The notes beneath the pieces are model-generated. The model was not told the origin of the DNA. It did no database searches and saw only the letters and a program-made list of their open reading frames with translations. A program made the translations under genes and the position numbers. A stretch of DNA of 64,000 nt from JAQBQH01 sp035607415 (GTDB lineage: Bacteria > Myxococcota_A > Polyangia > Palsa-1104). The stretch lies in NCBI GenBank assembly GCA_035607415.1, contig DATNAQ010000017.1:1-64000 (forward strand), read 5' to 3'. Positions 8,060 to 19,196 of the stretch are shown here, one piece after another. The number at the start of each line of letters is the position of its first letter. The stretch's first letter is position 1.

Positions 8060-9023
8060 CGAACATGTCGCCGCCGGTCGAGAGCCCCATGTCGCCGATC
8101 GGGTGCAGCGCCATGTCGTCGGGCTCCATCGACATCATGTCGGGCGGCGCCTGGCAGGTGCCCATCACGCAGCTGTCGGGGAACAGGCACGACGGCGCCT
8201 GATTGCAGCAGAGCTGCCCGTCGCCGCCGCAGGGCGCGCAGATGTTGCCGTTGCAGACGTTGTTGGTGGCGTTGCACGTGCCGCCGCTCGGACCGCCCGC
8301 GCTCATGAAGCAGCACGGCAGCCCCGGATCGCCGCACGGCACGCACTGGCCGGCGACGCACTGCTCGCCCATGTCGCACTGGATTCCGCCGCAGCCGGCG
8401 AGATCGAGCGTCGACGTCAGGTCGGGCGGCACCGTCGTCAGATCGGCGCCCGCGAGATCGACCATCGTCATGTCGGCAGGCAGCGACATCGCCATGTCCT
8501 GCACGACGGGCAGCGCGAGGTCGAGCGGACCGCTGGTCTGTCCCGGATGCAGATCGATGCAGGTGTCGAGCGGCCCGCAGGCCTGGTCGCGCTGGGCGCA
8601 GGCGACGTTGCCGAGGCAGTTGGCGTAGAGCACGAAGTCGAGGCGCAGGCTCTGCCGCTCGGCGAACGTGAAGAGCGCGGCGTCGGAGATGACCACGCCG
8701 CCCGGCCCGATGGCGTCGACCTGCACGCGCACCGAGTCGTCGGCGTTCTTCTTGCCGGGGTAGAGCACGGCGGTGACGGGGATGTCGTAGCAGCTCGACG
8801 TCAGCATGTCGTTGCACAGCGGCACGAAGGAATCCCAGACGGTGTCGTCGAGCGACGGCTGTCGATCCTGCACGACGACGTGGAGCTTCTGCACGTCCTC
8901 GGGGATGCGCACGCCCTCGGTCGTGACGACGAGGACGAGCTCGGTCTGATGCTGGGTGCAGCCGCCGCCGGCGAGCGTGGCCGCGGCGAGACCGAAGGCG
9001 GTGAGCGCGCGCGCGTACCGCAT
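8031..9023 (-). CDS. Cys-rich lipoprotein, Myxococcota type
   Basis: 330 residues with a lipoprotein signal ending AGGGC (Cys22). Residues ~30-140 look like a folded domain. The middle is an Asp/Leu/Met/Thr linker (DLAGADL, PPDLTSTLDLAG). Residues ~210-290 have many Cys in short CxxC and CCxx groups (IQCDMGEQC, PCGDPGLPCC, APCGGDGQLCC), like disulfide-knotted repeats. Likely outer-membrane or periplasmic; function unknown. The ATG shares one base with the stop of the upstream TPR gene (TGATG), so they form an operon. The 3' end runs 29 bases into rlmM. Confidence 0.8.
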   Translation of the reverse strand: MRYARALTAFGLAAATLAGGGCTQHQTELVLVVTTEGVRIPEDVQKLHVVVQDRQPSLDDTVWDSFVPLCNDMLTSSCYDIPVTAVLYPGKKNADDSVRVQVDAIGPGGVVISDAALFTFAERQSLRLDFVLYANCLGNVACAQRDQACGPLDTCIDLHPGQTSGPLDLALPVVQDMAMSLPADMTMVDLAGADLTTVPPDLTSTLDLAGCGGIQCDMGEQCVAGQCVPCGDPGLPCCFMSAGGPSGGTCNATNNVCNGNICAPCGGDGQLCCNQAPSCLFPDSCVMGTCQAPPDMMSMEPDDMALHPIGDMGLSTGGDMFVRPAGRQPQ

Positions 9024-9637
9024 CAGCGTGTCCCCGGGTGTGGGCCGAGCTCGGTCATGGTGAACGGCGCCGTCGACTTCAGCGTCAGCGCCAGCGTCAG
9101 CGCCACGGCGCCGCCGACGAGCACGACGCCGCCGATGGTCAACGAGATCGCCAGCACCTTGCGGCGGTGGTTGCGCTCGGCCTCGGTCATGCCCTCGTGC
9201 ACGATGATCGTACGCACCTCCGGCGGCGGCGGCGTCAGGTTCAGCTGCTGCTTGTGCCGCTGGGCCGCGGCCTCGGCCTCGGCGCGCGCCTTCTCCTCGT
9301 CGATCATGCGCTGCTCTTCTTCGAGCGTGGCGATGCGCTGCTCGATCTTGGGCCGATCGGGATCGTTCGGCTGCAGGCGCAAGAAGCTGCGCAGCGCCTC
9401 GGCGGCTTCGTGCGGGCGCTTCAGCCCCTGCAGCGCGGAGGCGATGTTGTAGAGCAGCGCCGGCTCGTGCGAGAGCTGGAACGACTCCTTGAACTTGTCG
9501 TACGCGAGCTGATAGTCGCCCGTTTCGTACGCCGCACGTCCGACCTTGAAGTCATCGCGCGCCGCCCGCTCCTGACGCGCGTCGGCAGCCGCGAGGCTGC
9601 ACCACAGTAGTAGCGGGAGGGCCGCCCAGAGTCGCAT
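9023..9637 (-). CDS. TPR membrane protein with coiled coil
   Basis: 204 residues: a signal peptide (LLLLWCSLAAADA), two TPR-like helical pairs (residues ~25-100, GRAAYETGDYQLAYDKF and LYNIASALQGL), a charged coiled coil (~100-135) and a C-terminal membrane segment (~160-188). It is probably anchored in the inner membrane with the TPR part in the periplasm. It is coupled to the lipoprotein gene by a TGATG overlap. A TATGAT hexamer lies 9 bases before the ATG. Function unknown. Confidence 0.8.
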   Translation of the reverse strand: MRLWAALPLLLWCSLAAADARQERAARDDFKVGRAAYETGDYQLAYDKFKESFQLSHEPALLYNIASALQGLKRPHEAAEALRSFLRLQPNDPDRPKIEQRIATLEEEQRMIDEEKARAEAEAAAQRHKQQLNLTPPPPEVRTIIVHEGMTEAERNHRRKVLAISLTIGGVVLVGGAVALTLALTLKSTAPFTMTELGPHPGTR

Positions 9638-9676
9638 GGCCGTCCAATCATACTACGCGCTACAGTGGAAAACCTA

Positions 9677-10405
9677 CTACCCGCGGCGGAAGTCTTTGAT
9701 ACTCACGATGCCTTCGGCCAGGGCGACCGGGCGTCCCGAGTCGTCGGTGGCGAGATGTACGACAGTGGCGTCGGGGAAGCCGGCGCGATAGCCGTTGACG
9801 TGGGTCGGCTCGTTGTCGAAGACGGCGACGACGCCGCCGAGCTGGCGCAGGCGGGCGTAGGCTTCGGTCTTCCAGTCGTCGTCGCTGAGCTCGAACACCG
9901 GCTTCATGAGCAGCTGCACGCGGGCGCCCGGAACGGGAAAGCCGAGGCGCACGAAGCTGTCGACGGTGCCGCCGCGCATCGGCTCGTGACGGCCGGTGCA
10001 GTAGGCGATGAGGGCGCCGGCGTCCGCGACGGCGGCCAGGTAGTCGCGCGCGCCGGCGATGGCGTCGTCGTCGCGGCAGTATTCGGAGGTGAAGAAGCGA
10101 TCGCGCCAGAACTGCTTGGCCTGCTCGGCCCAGCGGGCGATCTCCTCCTCGGGCAGCCCCGCGTTCGCCATGGCGCGGGTGATGCTCCAGTCGACCCAGT
10201 GCTCGCTCTTGGCGGCGGCGAGCGCGGGGATGCCGTGCGCCGTGCCGAACTCGCGCAGGATGCGCGCCTGGCGCGGCTTGTTGTCGAGCAGCGTCGAGTC
10301 GAGGTCGAAGACGACGACGGCGCCGGGCAGGGCGCGCACGCGCGCGAGCACGCGCTCGAGGACGGTGGAATCGTAGGTGAGCGGGCTGCGGGCCGAAGCA
10401 ATCAT
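9677..10405 (-). CDS. HAD-superfamily hydrolase
   Basis: 242 residues. HAD motif I is FDLDSTLLDN near residues 33-42; motif II is likely the Thr in YCTGRHEP, and VAVFDNEPTHV fits motif IV. It is a cytoplasmic phosphatase-like enzyme of unknown substrate. An ATG 21 bases further upstream is an alternative start; neither has a clear ribosome site. It is divergent from the DUF2760 gene, and an inverted repeat lies between them. Confidence 0.8.
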   Translation of the reverse strand: MIASARSPLTYDSTVLERVLARVRALPGAVVVFDLDSTLLDNKPRQARILREFGTAHGIPALAAAKSEHWVDWSITRAMANAGLPEEEIARWAEQAKQFWRDRFFTSEYCRDDDAIAGARDYLAAVADAGALIAYCTGRHEPMRGGTVDSFVRLGFPVPGARVQLLMKPVFELSDDDWKTEAYARLRQLGGVVAVFDNEPTHVNGYRAGFPDATVVHLATDDSGRPVALAEGIVSIKDFRRG

Positions 10406-10414
10406 TACTTGTGA

Positions 10415-10433
10415 ACCTATCATAACAATAGGT
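10415..10433. promoter_or_regulatory. Inverted repeat ACCTAT-N7-ATAGGT
   Basis: The 6-base arms are perfectly complementary (10415-10420 and 10428-10433) in an AT-rich patch between the divergent HAD and DUF2760 genes. This is the form of a small dimeric operator. It starts 9 bases upstream of the HAD ATG. Confidence 0.45.
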
Positions 10434-10442
10434 CGGGTCCGC

Positions 10443-10471
10443 TTGACACCGAGGGGCCCGCAGACTACGCC
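10443..10471 (+). promoter_or_regulatory. Putative sigma70-type promoter for the DUF2760-Hsp70 cluster
   Basis: A perfect TTGACA (10443-10448), a 17-base spacer and TACGCC (10466-10471). The hexamer ends 9 bases before the ATG at 10481, so the leader would be only 2-4 bases. Confidence 0.5.
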
Positions 10472-10480
10472 ATCGACACG

Positions 10481-11077
10481 ATGCGCTTGTGGCTCGCCAT
10501 CAAATGTTTCTTCCTCGTCCTGTTCGCGCGGCGCCTGCCGGCGGACGCCGCGTTGCTCCTGCCTGCCGAGTCGCTCAAGGGGCGCGCGCTGCCGCCCCAG
10601 GAGGCCGAGATCGTCGAGGCCTCGCCGCCGAGCATCGGGGGCGTGCCCGAGCTCGACTCGACGCAGCCGATGACCGCGCCGCCCAAGCCGGTCGACGGCA
10701 ACGGCGCGGCCGTGCAGCTCCTGGCGATCCTGCAGCGCGAGGGGCGCCTGCTCGATTTTTTGCAGGAGGAGGTCGACGCCTACTCGGACGCGCAGATCGG
10801 CGCCGCGGTGCGCGACATCCATCGCGGGTGCAAGAAGGCGCTCGCCGAGCACATGCCGCTCGAGCCGGTCTTGCGCGAGAAGGAGAACGCGCAGGTGCGC
10901 GTCGACGCCGGGTTCGACCCGTCGCGCATCCGGTTGACCGGCAACGTCGTCGGTGATCCGCCGTTCACCGGCGCGCTCCGGCACCACGGCTGGCGCATCG
11001 CCAAGGTGACGTTGCCGTCGCCGGCGCGGGGCACCGATCCGTCGGTGGTCGCGCCCGCCGAAGTGGAGCTGCCGTGA
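10481..11077 (+). CDS. DUF2760 protein linked to Hsp70 genes
   Basis: 198 residues. A hydrophobic N-terminus (residues ~3-16) may be a membrane anchor, followed by a Pro-rich linker. Residues ~75-190 match DUF2760: LQREGRLLDFLQEE, DAQIGAAVRDIHRGCKKAL, AGFDPSRIRLTGNVVG and HHGWRI. The family is regularly found beside YegD-like Hsp70 genes; its molecular role is unknown. Its TGA overlaps the GTG of the next gene, so the two are coupled. Confidence 0.85.
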   Translation: MRLWLAIKCFFLVLFARRLPADAALLLPAESLKGRALPPQEAEIVEASPPSIGGVPELDSTQPMTAPPKPVDGNGAAVQLLAILQREGRLLDFLQEEVDAYSDAQIGAAVRDIHRGCKKALAEHMPLEPVLREKENAQVRVDAGFDPSRIRLTGNVVGDPPFTGALRHHGWRIAKVTLPSPARGTDPSVVAPAEVELP

Positions 11078-12903
11078 GCTCGGAATCGCGCTTCGTCGTC
11101 GGCATCGATCTCGGCACCACCAACTCGGCGGTCGCTTTCGTCGACACCGCAGCGGCCGCTCCGGCGATCGAGATGTTTTCGATCCAGCAGCTGATCGCGC
11201 CCGGCGTCGTCGAGGCGCGGCCGACGCAGCCATCGTTCCTCTATCTGCCCGCCGACGCCGAAATGAAGCCCGAGCAGCTCGCGCTGCCGTGGGGCGCGGG
11301 CCGGGGCATCGTCGGGGAGCTGGCGCGCAACCACGGCTGGCAGGTTCCGCCGCGCCTGGTCTCGTCCGCGAAGTCGTGGCTGTCGCACGCGGGCGTCGAT
11401 CGCCTGGCGGCCATCCTGCCGTGGCAGGCGCCGTCGGAGGTGCCGAAGGTGTCGCCGGTCGAAGCGTCCGCGCGCTACCTCTCGCACATCCACGCGGCGT
11501 GGGATCACGCGCACCCCGACGCGCCGCTGGCGGATCAGGACGTCCTTCTGACCGTGCCGGCGTCGTTCGACACCGTCGCGCGCGAGCTGACCGTGCGCGC
11601 GGCGAAGGAGGCCGGCCTTCCGCACGTCACGCTCCTCGAGGAGCCGCAGGCCGCGTTCTACTCGTGGCTCGGCGCCGCCGGCGACAACTGGCGCAAGGAG
11701 CTCGCCGTCGGCGATACCGTGCTCGTCTGCGACATCGGCGGCGGCACCACCGATTTCTCGCTCATCTCCGTCGGTGAAGTCGACGGCAACCTGGCGCTCG
11801 AGCGCGTCGCCGTCGGCGACCACATCCTCCTCGGCGGCGACAACATGGATCTGGCGCTCGCGCACACCGTGCGGGCGCGCCTCGAGGGCGAAGGGCACAA
11901 CCTCGACAACTGGCAGTTCGCCTCGCTCGTGCACTCGTGCCGCGCGGCGAAAGAGACGCTGCTGTCGATCGGCGACAAGGACACCGCGCCTGTCGTCGTC
12001 CTCGGGCGTGGCAGCAAGGTCATCGGCGGCTCGGTGCGCACCGAGCTCCTCCGCGGCGACGTCGAGCGCGTGCTCGTCGACGGCTTCTTCCCCGAGGCCG
12101 CGCTCGGCGACAAGCCGCGCCGCCCGCCGCGGGTCGGTCTGCGCGAGCTCGGCCTGCCGTTCGCCGCCGACGCGGGGATCACGCGGCACCTCTCCGCGTT
12201 CGTCGGCGCCCACCGCAAAGGTTTGGCCGGCGCAGGCAGTGGGGAAAGTTCCGCCGACCAGCGCCGGCCAAACGCCGTCCTGTTCAACGGCGGCGTCATG
12301 AAGGGTCGCGTCTTGCGTCAGCGCGTGATCCAGACGCTCGACTCGTGGGCCGACTCGCCCGAGGACGATCTGAAGGTCCTGAGCGGCACCGACCTCGATC
12401 TCGCCGTCGCCCACGGCGCCGCCTACTACGGCATGGTCCGCCGCGGCAAGGGCGTGCGCATCCGCGGCGGCACCGCGCGCGCGTACTACATCGGCATCGA
12501 GTCGTCGATGCCGGCGGTGCCCGGCGTCGAGCCGCCGATGCGCGCCTTGTGCGTGGCGCCGTTCGGCATGGAAGAGGGCAGCGAGGCCGAGGTGCCGGGG
12601 CAGGAGCTCGGGCTCGTCGTCGGCGAGGAGGCCGAGTTCCGCTTCCTGGCGTCGTCGACGCGGCCCGAAGATCGCGTCGGCACCTTCGTCGAGGACGCGC
12701 GGCGCGCCGAGCTGAAGGAGCTGACGCCGGTGGCGACGACGCTCGAGGCCGACGGCAAGCACGCCGGTGAATTCGTGCCGGTGACGCTGAAGTCGCGCGT
12801 CACCGAGGTGGGCACGCTCGAGCTGTGGTGCGTCGAGCGCGAGGGCGGGCGGCGCTGGAAGCTCGAGTACAACGTGCGCGAGGCCGTCGGCGAGAAGGGA
12901 TGA
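11074..12903 (+). CDS. Hsp70-family chaperone-like ATPase (first of two)
   Basis: 609 residues, GTG start. The actin-like ATPase signatures are FVVGIDLGTTNSAVAF at the N-terminus, VCDIGGGTTDFSLIS near residue 220 and an adenosine-site segment (LFNGGVMKGRVLR) near 408. The domain carries insertions relative to DnaK. The C-terminal ~150 residues form a short substrate-domain-like beta region. It lacks a DnaK-type EEVD or helical lid, as in YegD/HscC-like divergent Hsp70s. It is co-transcribed with DUF2760 and followed by a second Hsp70, so the three probably work together on a special client. Confidence 0.88.
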   Translation: MSSESRFVVGIDLGTTNSAVAFVDTAAAAPAIEMFSIQQLIAPGVVEARPTQPSFLYLPADAEMKPEQLALPWGAGRGIVGELARNHGWQVPPRLVSSAKSWLSHAGVDRLAAILPWQAPSEVPKVSPVEASARYLSHIHAAWDHAHPDAPLADQDVLLTVPASFDTVARELTVRAAKEAGLPHVTLLEEPQAAFYSWLGAAGDNWRKELAVGDTVLVCDIGGGTTDFSLISVGEVDGNLALERVAVGDHILLGGDNMDLALAHTVRARLEGEGHNLDNWQFASLVHSCRAAKETLLSIGDKDTAPVVVLGRGSKVIGGSVRTELLRGDVERVLVDGFFPEAALGDKPRRPPRVGLRELGLPFAADAGITRHLSAFVGAHRKGLAGAGSGESSADQRRPNAVLFNGGVMKGRVLRQRVIQTLDSWADSPEDDLKVLSGTDLDLAVAHGAAYYGMVRRGKGVRIRGGTARAYYIGIESSMPAVPGVEPPMRALCVAPFGMEEGSEAEVPGQELGLVVGEEAEFRFLASSTRPEDRVGTFVEDARRAELKELTPVATTLEADGKHAGEFVPVTLKSRVTEVGTLELWCVEREGGRRWKLEYNVREAVGEKG

Positions 12904-12997
12904 GCGGACGCGCGCAGGTGAGCGGTCTTCGCGCCCGGGAGGCGAGTGCAGCGAGTCGACCTGGCGCGCCGAACCGGAGCGCGGCCGTGGTGCAACC

Positions 12998-15778
<2,781 letters not shown>

Positions 15779-15784
15779 CGGCGG

Positions 15785-16294
15785 ATGACCAGCGAGACGG
15801 CCAGCGAGATCACGCACGGCGTCTCGCCGCGCGCCCCCGGCGTCCGCGCCATCGTCCTCTACAAGATCGGAAAGTGCGCGGGCGAGGCGCTCCTCGCCGT
15901 CGTCGTGATGGTGCTGGTGCTGGCCGGCTACGTCGCGCGCGCGCACGAGCTCGCCGAGGCGCTGCGCGACCACCTCGTGCACCACTGGTCGATCAAGCTC
16001 GCCGAATACGCGATGAGCTCGCTGACCGAGCGCCGCGTCTGGTGGATCGTGGCCGCCCTCATCGGCGACTCGATCGTCAGCGGCATCGAAGGCTGGGCGC
16101 TCGGCCGCGGCTACTCGTGGGCCGCCTGGCTCGTCGTCGCCGCGACCTCGCTGCTGTTGCCCGTCGAGATCATCGAAATGTCGTATCGGACCAGCGCCGG
16201 CCGCGTCTTGCTGTTCGCGATCAACCTGTCGATCGTCCTGTACCTGCTGAAGCGCGCGATGAAGGAGCACCACGCGCAGCACCCGCATTACTAA
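15785..16294 (+). CDS. DUF2127-like integral membrane protein
   Basis: 169 residues with four predicted membrane helices (about residues 33-50, 83-100, 108-128 and 135-155). The pattern GVRAIVLYKIGKCAGE ... SIVSGIEGWALGRGYSWAAWL ... PVEIIE is that of the DUF2127 family of small membrane proteins of unknown function. It starts 6 bases after the Hsp70 stop. Confidence 0.8.
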   Translation: MTSETASEITHGVSPRAPGVRAIVLYKIGKCAGEALLAVVVMVLVLAGYVARAHELAEALRDHLVHHWSIKLAEYAMSSLTERRVWWIVAALIGDSIVSGIEGWALGRGYSWAAWLVVAATSLLLPVEIIEMSYRTSAGRVLLFAINLSIVLYLLKRAMKEHHAQHPHY

Positions 16295-16317
16295 GCTCCT
16301 CTGACCTCTCCTCCTCG

Positions 16318-16343
16318 CCAGCTCCCCTGAATCTGGCTGGAGC
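16318..16343. terminator. Possible bidirectional hairpin between convergent genes
   Basis: Alternative stems CCAGC/GCTGG (16318-16322 with 16336-16340) and GCTCC/GGAGC (16321-16325 with 16339-16343) lie between two convergent gene ends. No T-run follows on either strand, so termination is uncertain. Confidence 0.35.
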
Positions 16344-16366
16344 AGGTTCACTCAGCTACGGCACGC

Positions 16367-17266
16367 TTACGTCGTCTTCTGCTGCCCGGCGATCGCGCGC
16401 CCGAGATCGGCGAGCGTCGCGCCTTCGCCGCCGATGAGCAGCGCCGGCCGCATCTCGTCGAGCCCATACGGCTGCGGCTTGCCCGACGTCACCGCGAACG
16501 CGCCGCCGTCGATGCGCCCGACCACCGCCATCGATCCATCGGTCGCCGCCCGCGCGCGCTCGACTACGCGCGGCACCTGCGACACGTCGACCTCGACGAG
16601 CCCGCGCTCGCAGCTCAAGACCAGCCGGTCGTTCATCACGCGCCGCTCGAGCAACAAGAGGTTCCCGAGCGGCGACTCGAACACCGGGCCCCAGCCGTCG
16701 AGCCGCCCCGTCGACGCCAGGAGCGCGAACGGCAGGAAGAACAGCCGATGATCCATCACGCGCCGCGCGAACAGCCCGGTCGCCACCGGCACCACCTCGA
16801 CATAGCCCTGCTCGTGCAGCGCCACCACCGTGCGCGCCGCCTCGCCGAGCCAGCTCCCCGACTGATGCGGCGTACAGCCGAACAGCACGTTGCGCGCGCT
16901 GCCGCCCTTGATGAACGAGGCCACGATGCGCGCCACCTCGGTGGCCGTGCCCGGATCCTTGAGCCGCCGATCGCCGTTCCACAGCACGAAGTCGCCCGGC
17001 AGGCGATGGATGGCGTCGAAGTGGAAGAAGCGCCCCTCGATCGGCCACTCCAGCGACAGCTTCTCGCCGACCTTGACCGACGTGATCATCTCGGGGTTCT
17101 CGGGGACGCCGAGATGGACCGCCCCGTCGGGCGACAGCGCCAGGAACAGAAGACCGCGCGGCGTCAGCCCCTTTCCGCGCATCTCCTTGAGCCCGCGCAG
17201 GAGCGCCGCCGGATCGCCGAACCGTTCCACCCGCACGCCCTTTTGCGTCACCGCCGCGTCGCTCAC
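16367..17266 (-). CDS. Conserved hypothetical protein coupled to a metallo-beta-lactamase gene
   Basis: 299 residues, GTG start overlapping the upstream stop by 4 bases (GTGA). No signal or membrane segment. The sequence reads like a two-lobed alpha/beta protein, with LLFLALSPDGAVHLGVPEN near residue 40, PGDFVLWNGDRRLKDPGTATEVARI near 95 (quoted as PGDFVLWNG and DPGTATEV) and repeated beta strands in the second half. I do not recognise the family. The tight coupling implies a shared job with the metallo-hydrolase. Confidence 0.75.
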   Translation of the reverse strand: MSDAAVTQKGVRVERFGDPAALLRGLKEMRGKGLTPRGLLFLALSPDGAVHLGVPENPEMITSVKVGEKLSLEWPIEGRFFHFDAIHRLPGDFVLWNGDRRLKDPGTATEVARIVASFIKGGSARNVLFGCTPHQSGSWLGEAARTVVALHEQGYVEVVPVATGLFARRVMDHRLFFLPFALLASTGRLDGWGPVFESPLGNLLLLERRVMNDRLVLSCERGLVEVDVSQVPRVVERARAATDGSMAVVGRIDGGAFAVTSGKPQPYGLDEMRPALLIGGEGATLADLGRAIAGQQKTT

Positions 17267-18066
17267 GATTTCTTCGCCTCTCCGATCAGCACGTCGAGGA
17301 TTCGCCTGGTATCTGCTTCCGGCGTGCACCCGCCATGGGCGGTGCATACTACCTTTACTTCGTCGAGCTTCAAGAGCGTCGGCAGCGCCGCGATGTTCTC
17401 GCGGTTCTTCTTCGTGTCCGTCGAGAACGGCGCGAACGCGCGCGTCAGCTTGTCCTTCTCGAAGTTCATCGAGTCGCCCGCGAACAGGACGCCGTCGTAT
17501 AGATAGATGAACGACCCTGGCGTGTGCCCGGCGAACGGTATTGCTTTGACGCTTTGCCCGCCGCCGACCGGCACGTCGACCGGCCCGAGGAACGCGTCGG
17601 TGAGCATCACCGCCGGCACCGGCAGCACGATGCCCATGAAGCGCGCGAAATTCGGCACCACCGGCCCGCGCTTCGACATCATGTCGCTGTCGCCGATGCC
17701 GCCGTGAAGCCGCGCGCGCGTGCAGAGCGGCGCCGCCGCGATGTGGTCGCCGTGCCCGTGCGTGAAGAAGATGTCGCTCACGTCTTCGCGTGACGCCTTG
17801 AGCGCACCGAGGAGCGCGTCGAGCCCGCGACCCTGCGGATCCGCGCCAGCGTCGAACAGCAGCACCCGGCCCTCGGGCGTGCGCGCGCCGAAGAAGTCCG
17901 AGACCTGCCCATGGACCCGCCACACGCCGGCGTGCACCGGCTCGGGCGCGTCGAACTTGTGGCGCCCCATGCGGAGGATCGCGATGGCACCGACGAGGAA
18001 CACGAACAGGCCGAGCCAGATCCACATCACTACGCGACGGCGGCGCGGCGCTGGCATCGGCGGCAT
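17263..18066 (-). CDS. Membrane-anchored metallo-beta-lactamase-fold hydrolase
   Basis: 267 residues. A basic N-terminus and one membrane helix (WIWLGLFVFLVGAIAIL) anchor the enzyme. The metal motif THGHGDH (HxHxDH), then PFAGHTPGS, FAGDS and a late His in TAHGG give the usual MBL ligand set. The substrate is unknown. ATG 18066 overlaps a TTTAAT hexamer; if that is the -10, the start is ATG 18057 with a leaderless spacing of 7 bases. It is divergent from the MopE-like lipoprotein. Confidence 0.85.
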   Translation of the reverse strand: MPPMPAPRRRRVVMWIWLGLFVFLVGAIAILRMGRHKFDAPEPVHAGVWRVHGQVSDFFGARTPEGRVLLFDAGADPQGRGLDALLGALKASREDVSDIFFTHGHGDHIAAAPLCTRARLHGGIGDSDMMSKRGPVVPNFARFMGIVLPVPAVMLTDAFLGPVDVPVGGGQSVKAIPFAGHTPGSFIYLYDGVLFAGDSMNFEKDKLTRAFAPFSTDTKKNRENIAALPTLLKLDEVKVVCTAHGGCTPEADTRRILDVLIGEAKKS

Positions 18067-18078
18067 TAAACCACTTCG

Positions 18079-18099
18079 CACCCCCCGCGTCACGGGGTG
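18079..18099. repeat. Inverted repeat in divergent promoter region
   Basis: CACCCC and GGGGTG arms, with inner CCCCG/CGGGG pairing, lie between the divergent genes starting at 18066 and 18172. It could be an operator or a short hairpin. Confidence 0.35.
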
Positions 18100-18135
18100 A
18101 TGCCTGGACACCCCAGCGTCTAACGCGCCGCGGTG

Positions 18136-18164
18136 ATGACAATTGTCCCCAATGTGCGTATACT
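18136..18164 (+). promoter_or_regulatory. Sigma70-type promoter for a leaderless lipoprotein gene
   Basis: ATGACA (18136-18141), exactly 17 bases, then TATACT (18159-18164). The hexamer ends 7 bases before ATG 18172, so transcription would begin at or one base before the start codon. Confidence 0.65.
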
Positions 18165-18171
18165 GCCTGCC

Positions 18172-19173
18172 ATGGGTCGGTGGTGCTGCGGCCTCCTGGT
18201 TTCGGCGGCTTTGGCTGCGGGTTGCGCCGTAGCGGCTCCGCCGGAAGAGGTGCAGGAGCAAACTGGCGGCGGCGACGTCGACATGTCGGGCGGCGGTCCC
18301 ATCGTCGACAACTGCACCGACGGCAACAGCTGCGACACGGGCAACCCGGGCGACTGCTCGATGGGCCACGAAGTCTGCAGCGGCGGTGGCCAGGGCACCT
18401 GCGTCCCCAACGGCACGACCCAGAGCTGCTACGACGGCCCGGCGAGCACGATGGGCGTCGGCGTCTGCAAGCCGGGCATGCAGACCTGCATCGGCGCTGT
18501 CGGGTCGTGCGACGGCGAGGTCAAGCCAGCCGCGCAGGAAAACTGCTTCAACGATCTCGACGACGATTGCGACGGCGTGGTGAACAACGGCTGCCCCGAT
18601 CACTTGACGACGGGCACGCCGGCCGCGCTCACCGCGCGCGGCAGCAATGCCGGCGGCACCGCCTTCCAGCTGCGCTGTCCGGCCGGCCAATATGTCGCCA
18701 AGTCGATCGTCTACGGCGACGACAGCGACGAGACCATCGGCGGAATGGATCTCTTTTGCGCCACGCCGACGCTGACGCGCGGCACCTCGAGCTACACCGT
18801 GACGGAGACGGTGAGCGCCACGGCCTTGATGCGGCACGCGGGCCACATCACCACCGGCAAGAGCTTCACCTTCGATTGCGGCACGGCGTTCTCGCCCGGC
18901 TTCTTCGTGAACGGGCAGGACGAGACCGGCGCCATCGACGCCATCGGCCACTCGTGCGCCTCGACGGCGCTGACCTTCGGCACCGACAACAAGCTGACCA
19001 TCACGCTGACCAAGCAGACCGGCCTCGGCGACGCCGGCTACCTCATGTTCGGCAATCCGTACGAGGACGACTGCCCGGCCGGCAGCGTGCTCACCGGCTT
19101 CGATGGCATCTCGAACACGCGCTTCGAGTCGCTCACGGCCGTCTGCGCGCCGCTGCAGGTCGTCTACAAGTAG
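18172..19173 (+). CDS. MopE-motif lipoprotein
   Basis: 333 residues. Lipoprotein signal ending LAAGC. Residues ~45-110 are Cys-rich. CFNDLDDDCDGVVNNGC near residues 124-140 is the Asp/Cys motif of the MopE/putative metal-binding repeats common in Myxococcota secreted proteins. The C-terminal ~180 residues look like a beta-sandwich, with GGTAFQLRCPAGQYV repeated in form by CPAGSVLTGFDGISN. Likely outer-membrane or surface; ligand unknown. The start is fixed by the promoter immediately upstream. Confidence 0.8.
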   Translation: MGRWCCGLLVSAALAAGCAVAAPPEEVQEQTGGGDVDMSGGGPIVDNCTDGNSCDTGNPGDCSMGHEVCSGGGQGTCVPNGTTQSCYDGPASTMGVGVCKPGMQTCIGAVGSCDGEVKPAAQENCFNDLDDDCDGVVNNGCPDHLTTGTPAALTARGSNAGGTAFQLRCPAGQYVAKSIVYGDDSDETIGGMDLFCATPTLTRGTSSYTVTETVSATALMRHAGHITTGKSFTFDCGTAFSPGFFVNGQDETGAIDAIGHSCASTALTFGTDNKLTITLTKQTGLGDAGYLMFGNPYEDDCPAGSVLTGFDGISNTRFESLTAVCAPLQVVYK

Positions 19174-19196
19174 CCGCTACGGGCTGTCGGACAGCC

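Noticed and set aside
12904..12997. Promoter or small gene between the two Hsp70 genes
   Set aside because: No hexamer pair, RBS-led frame or hairpin of note was found in the 94 bases.
16295..16366. Riboswitch or signal-recognition RNA in the convergent gap
   Set aside because: No conserved core of a known class is visible. Only short alternative stems were found.
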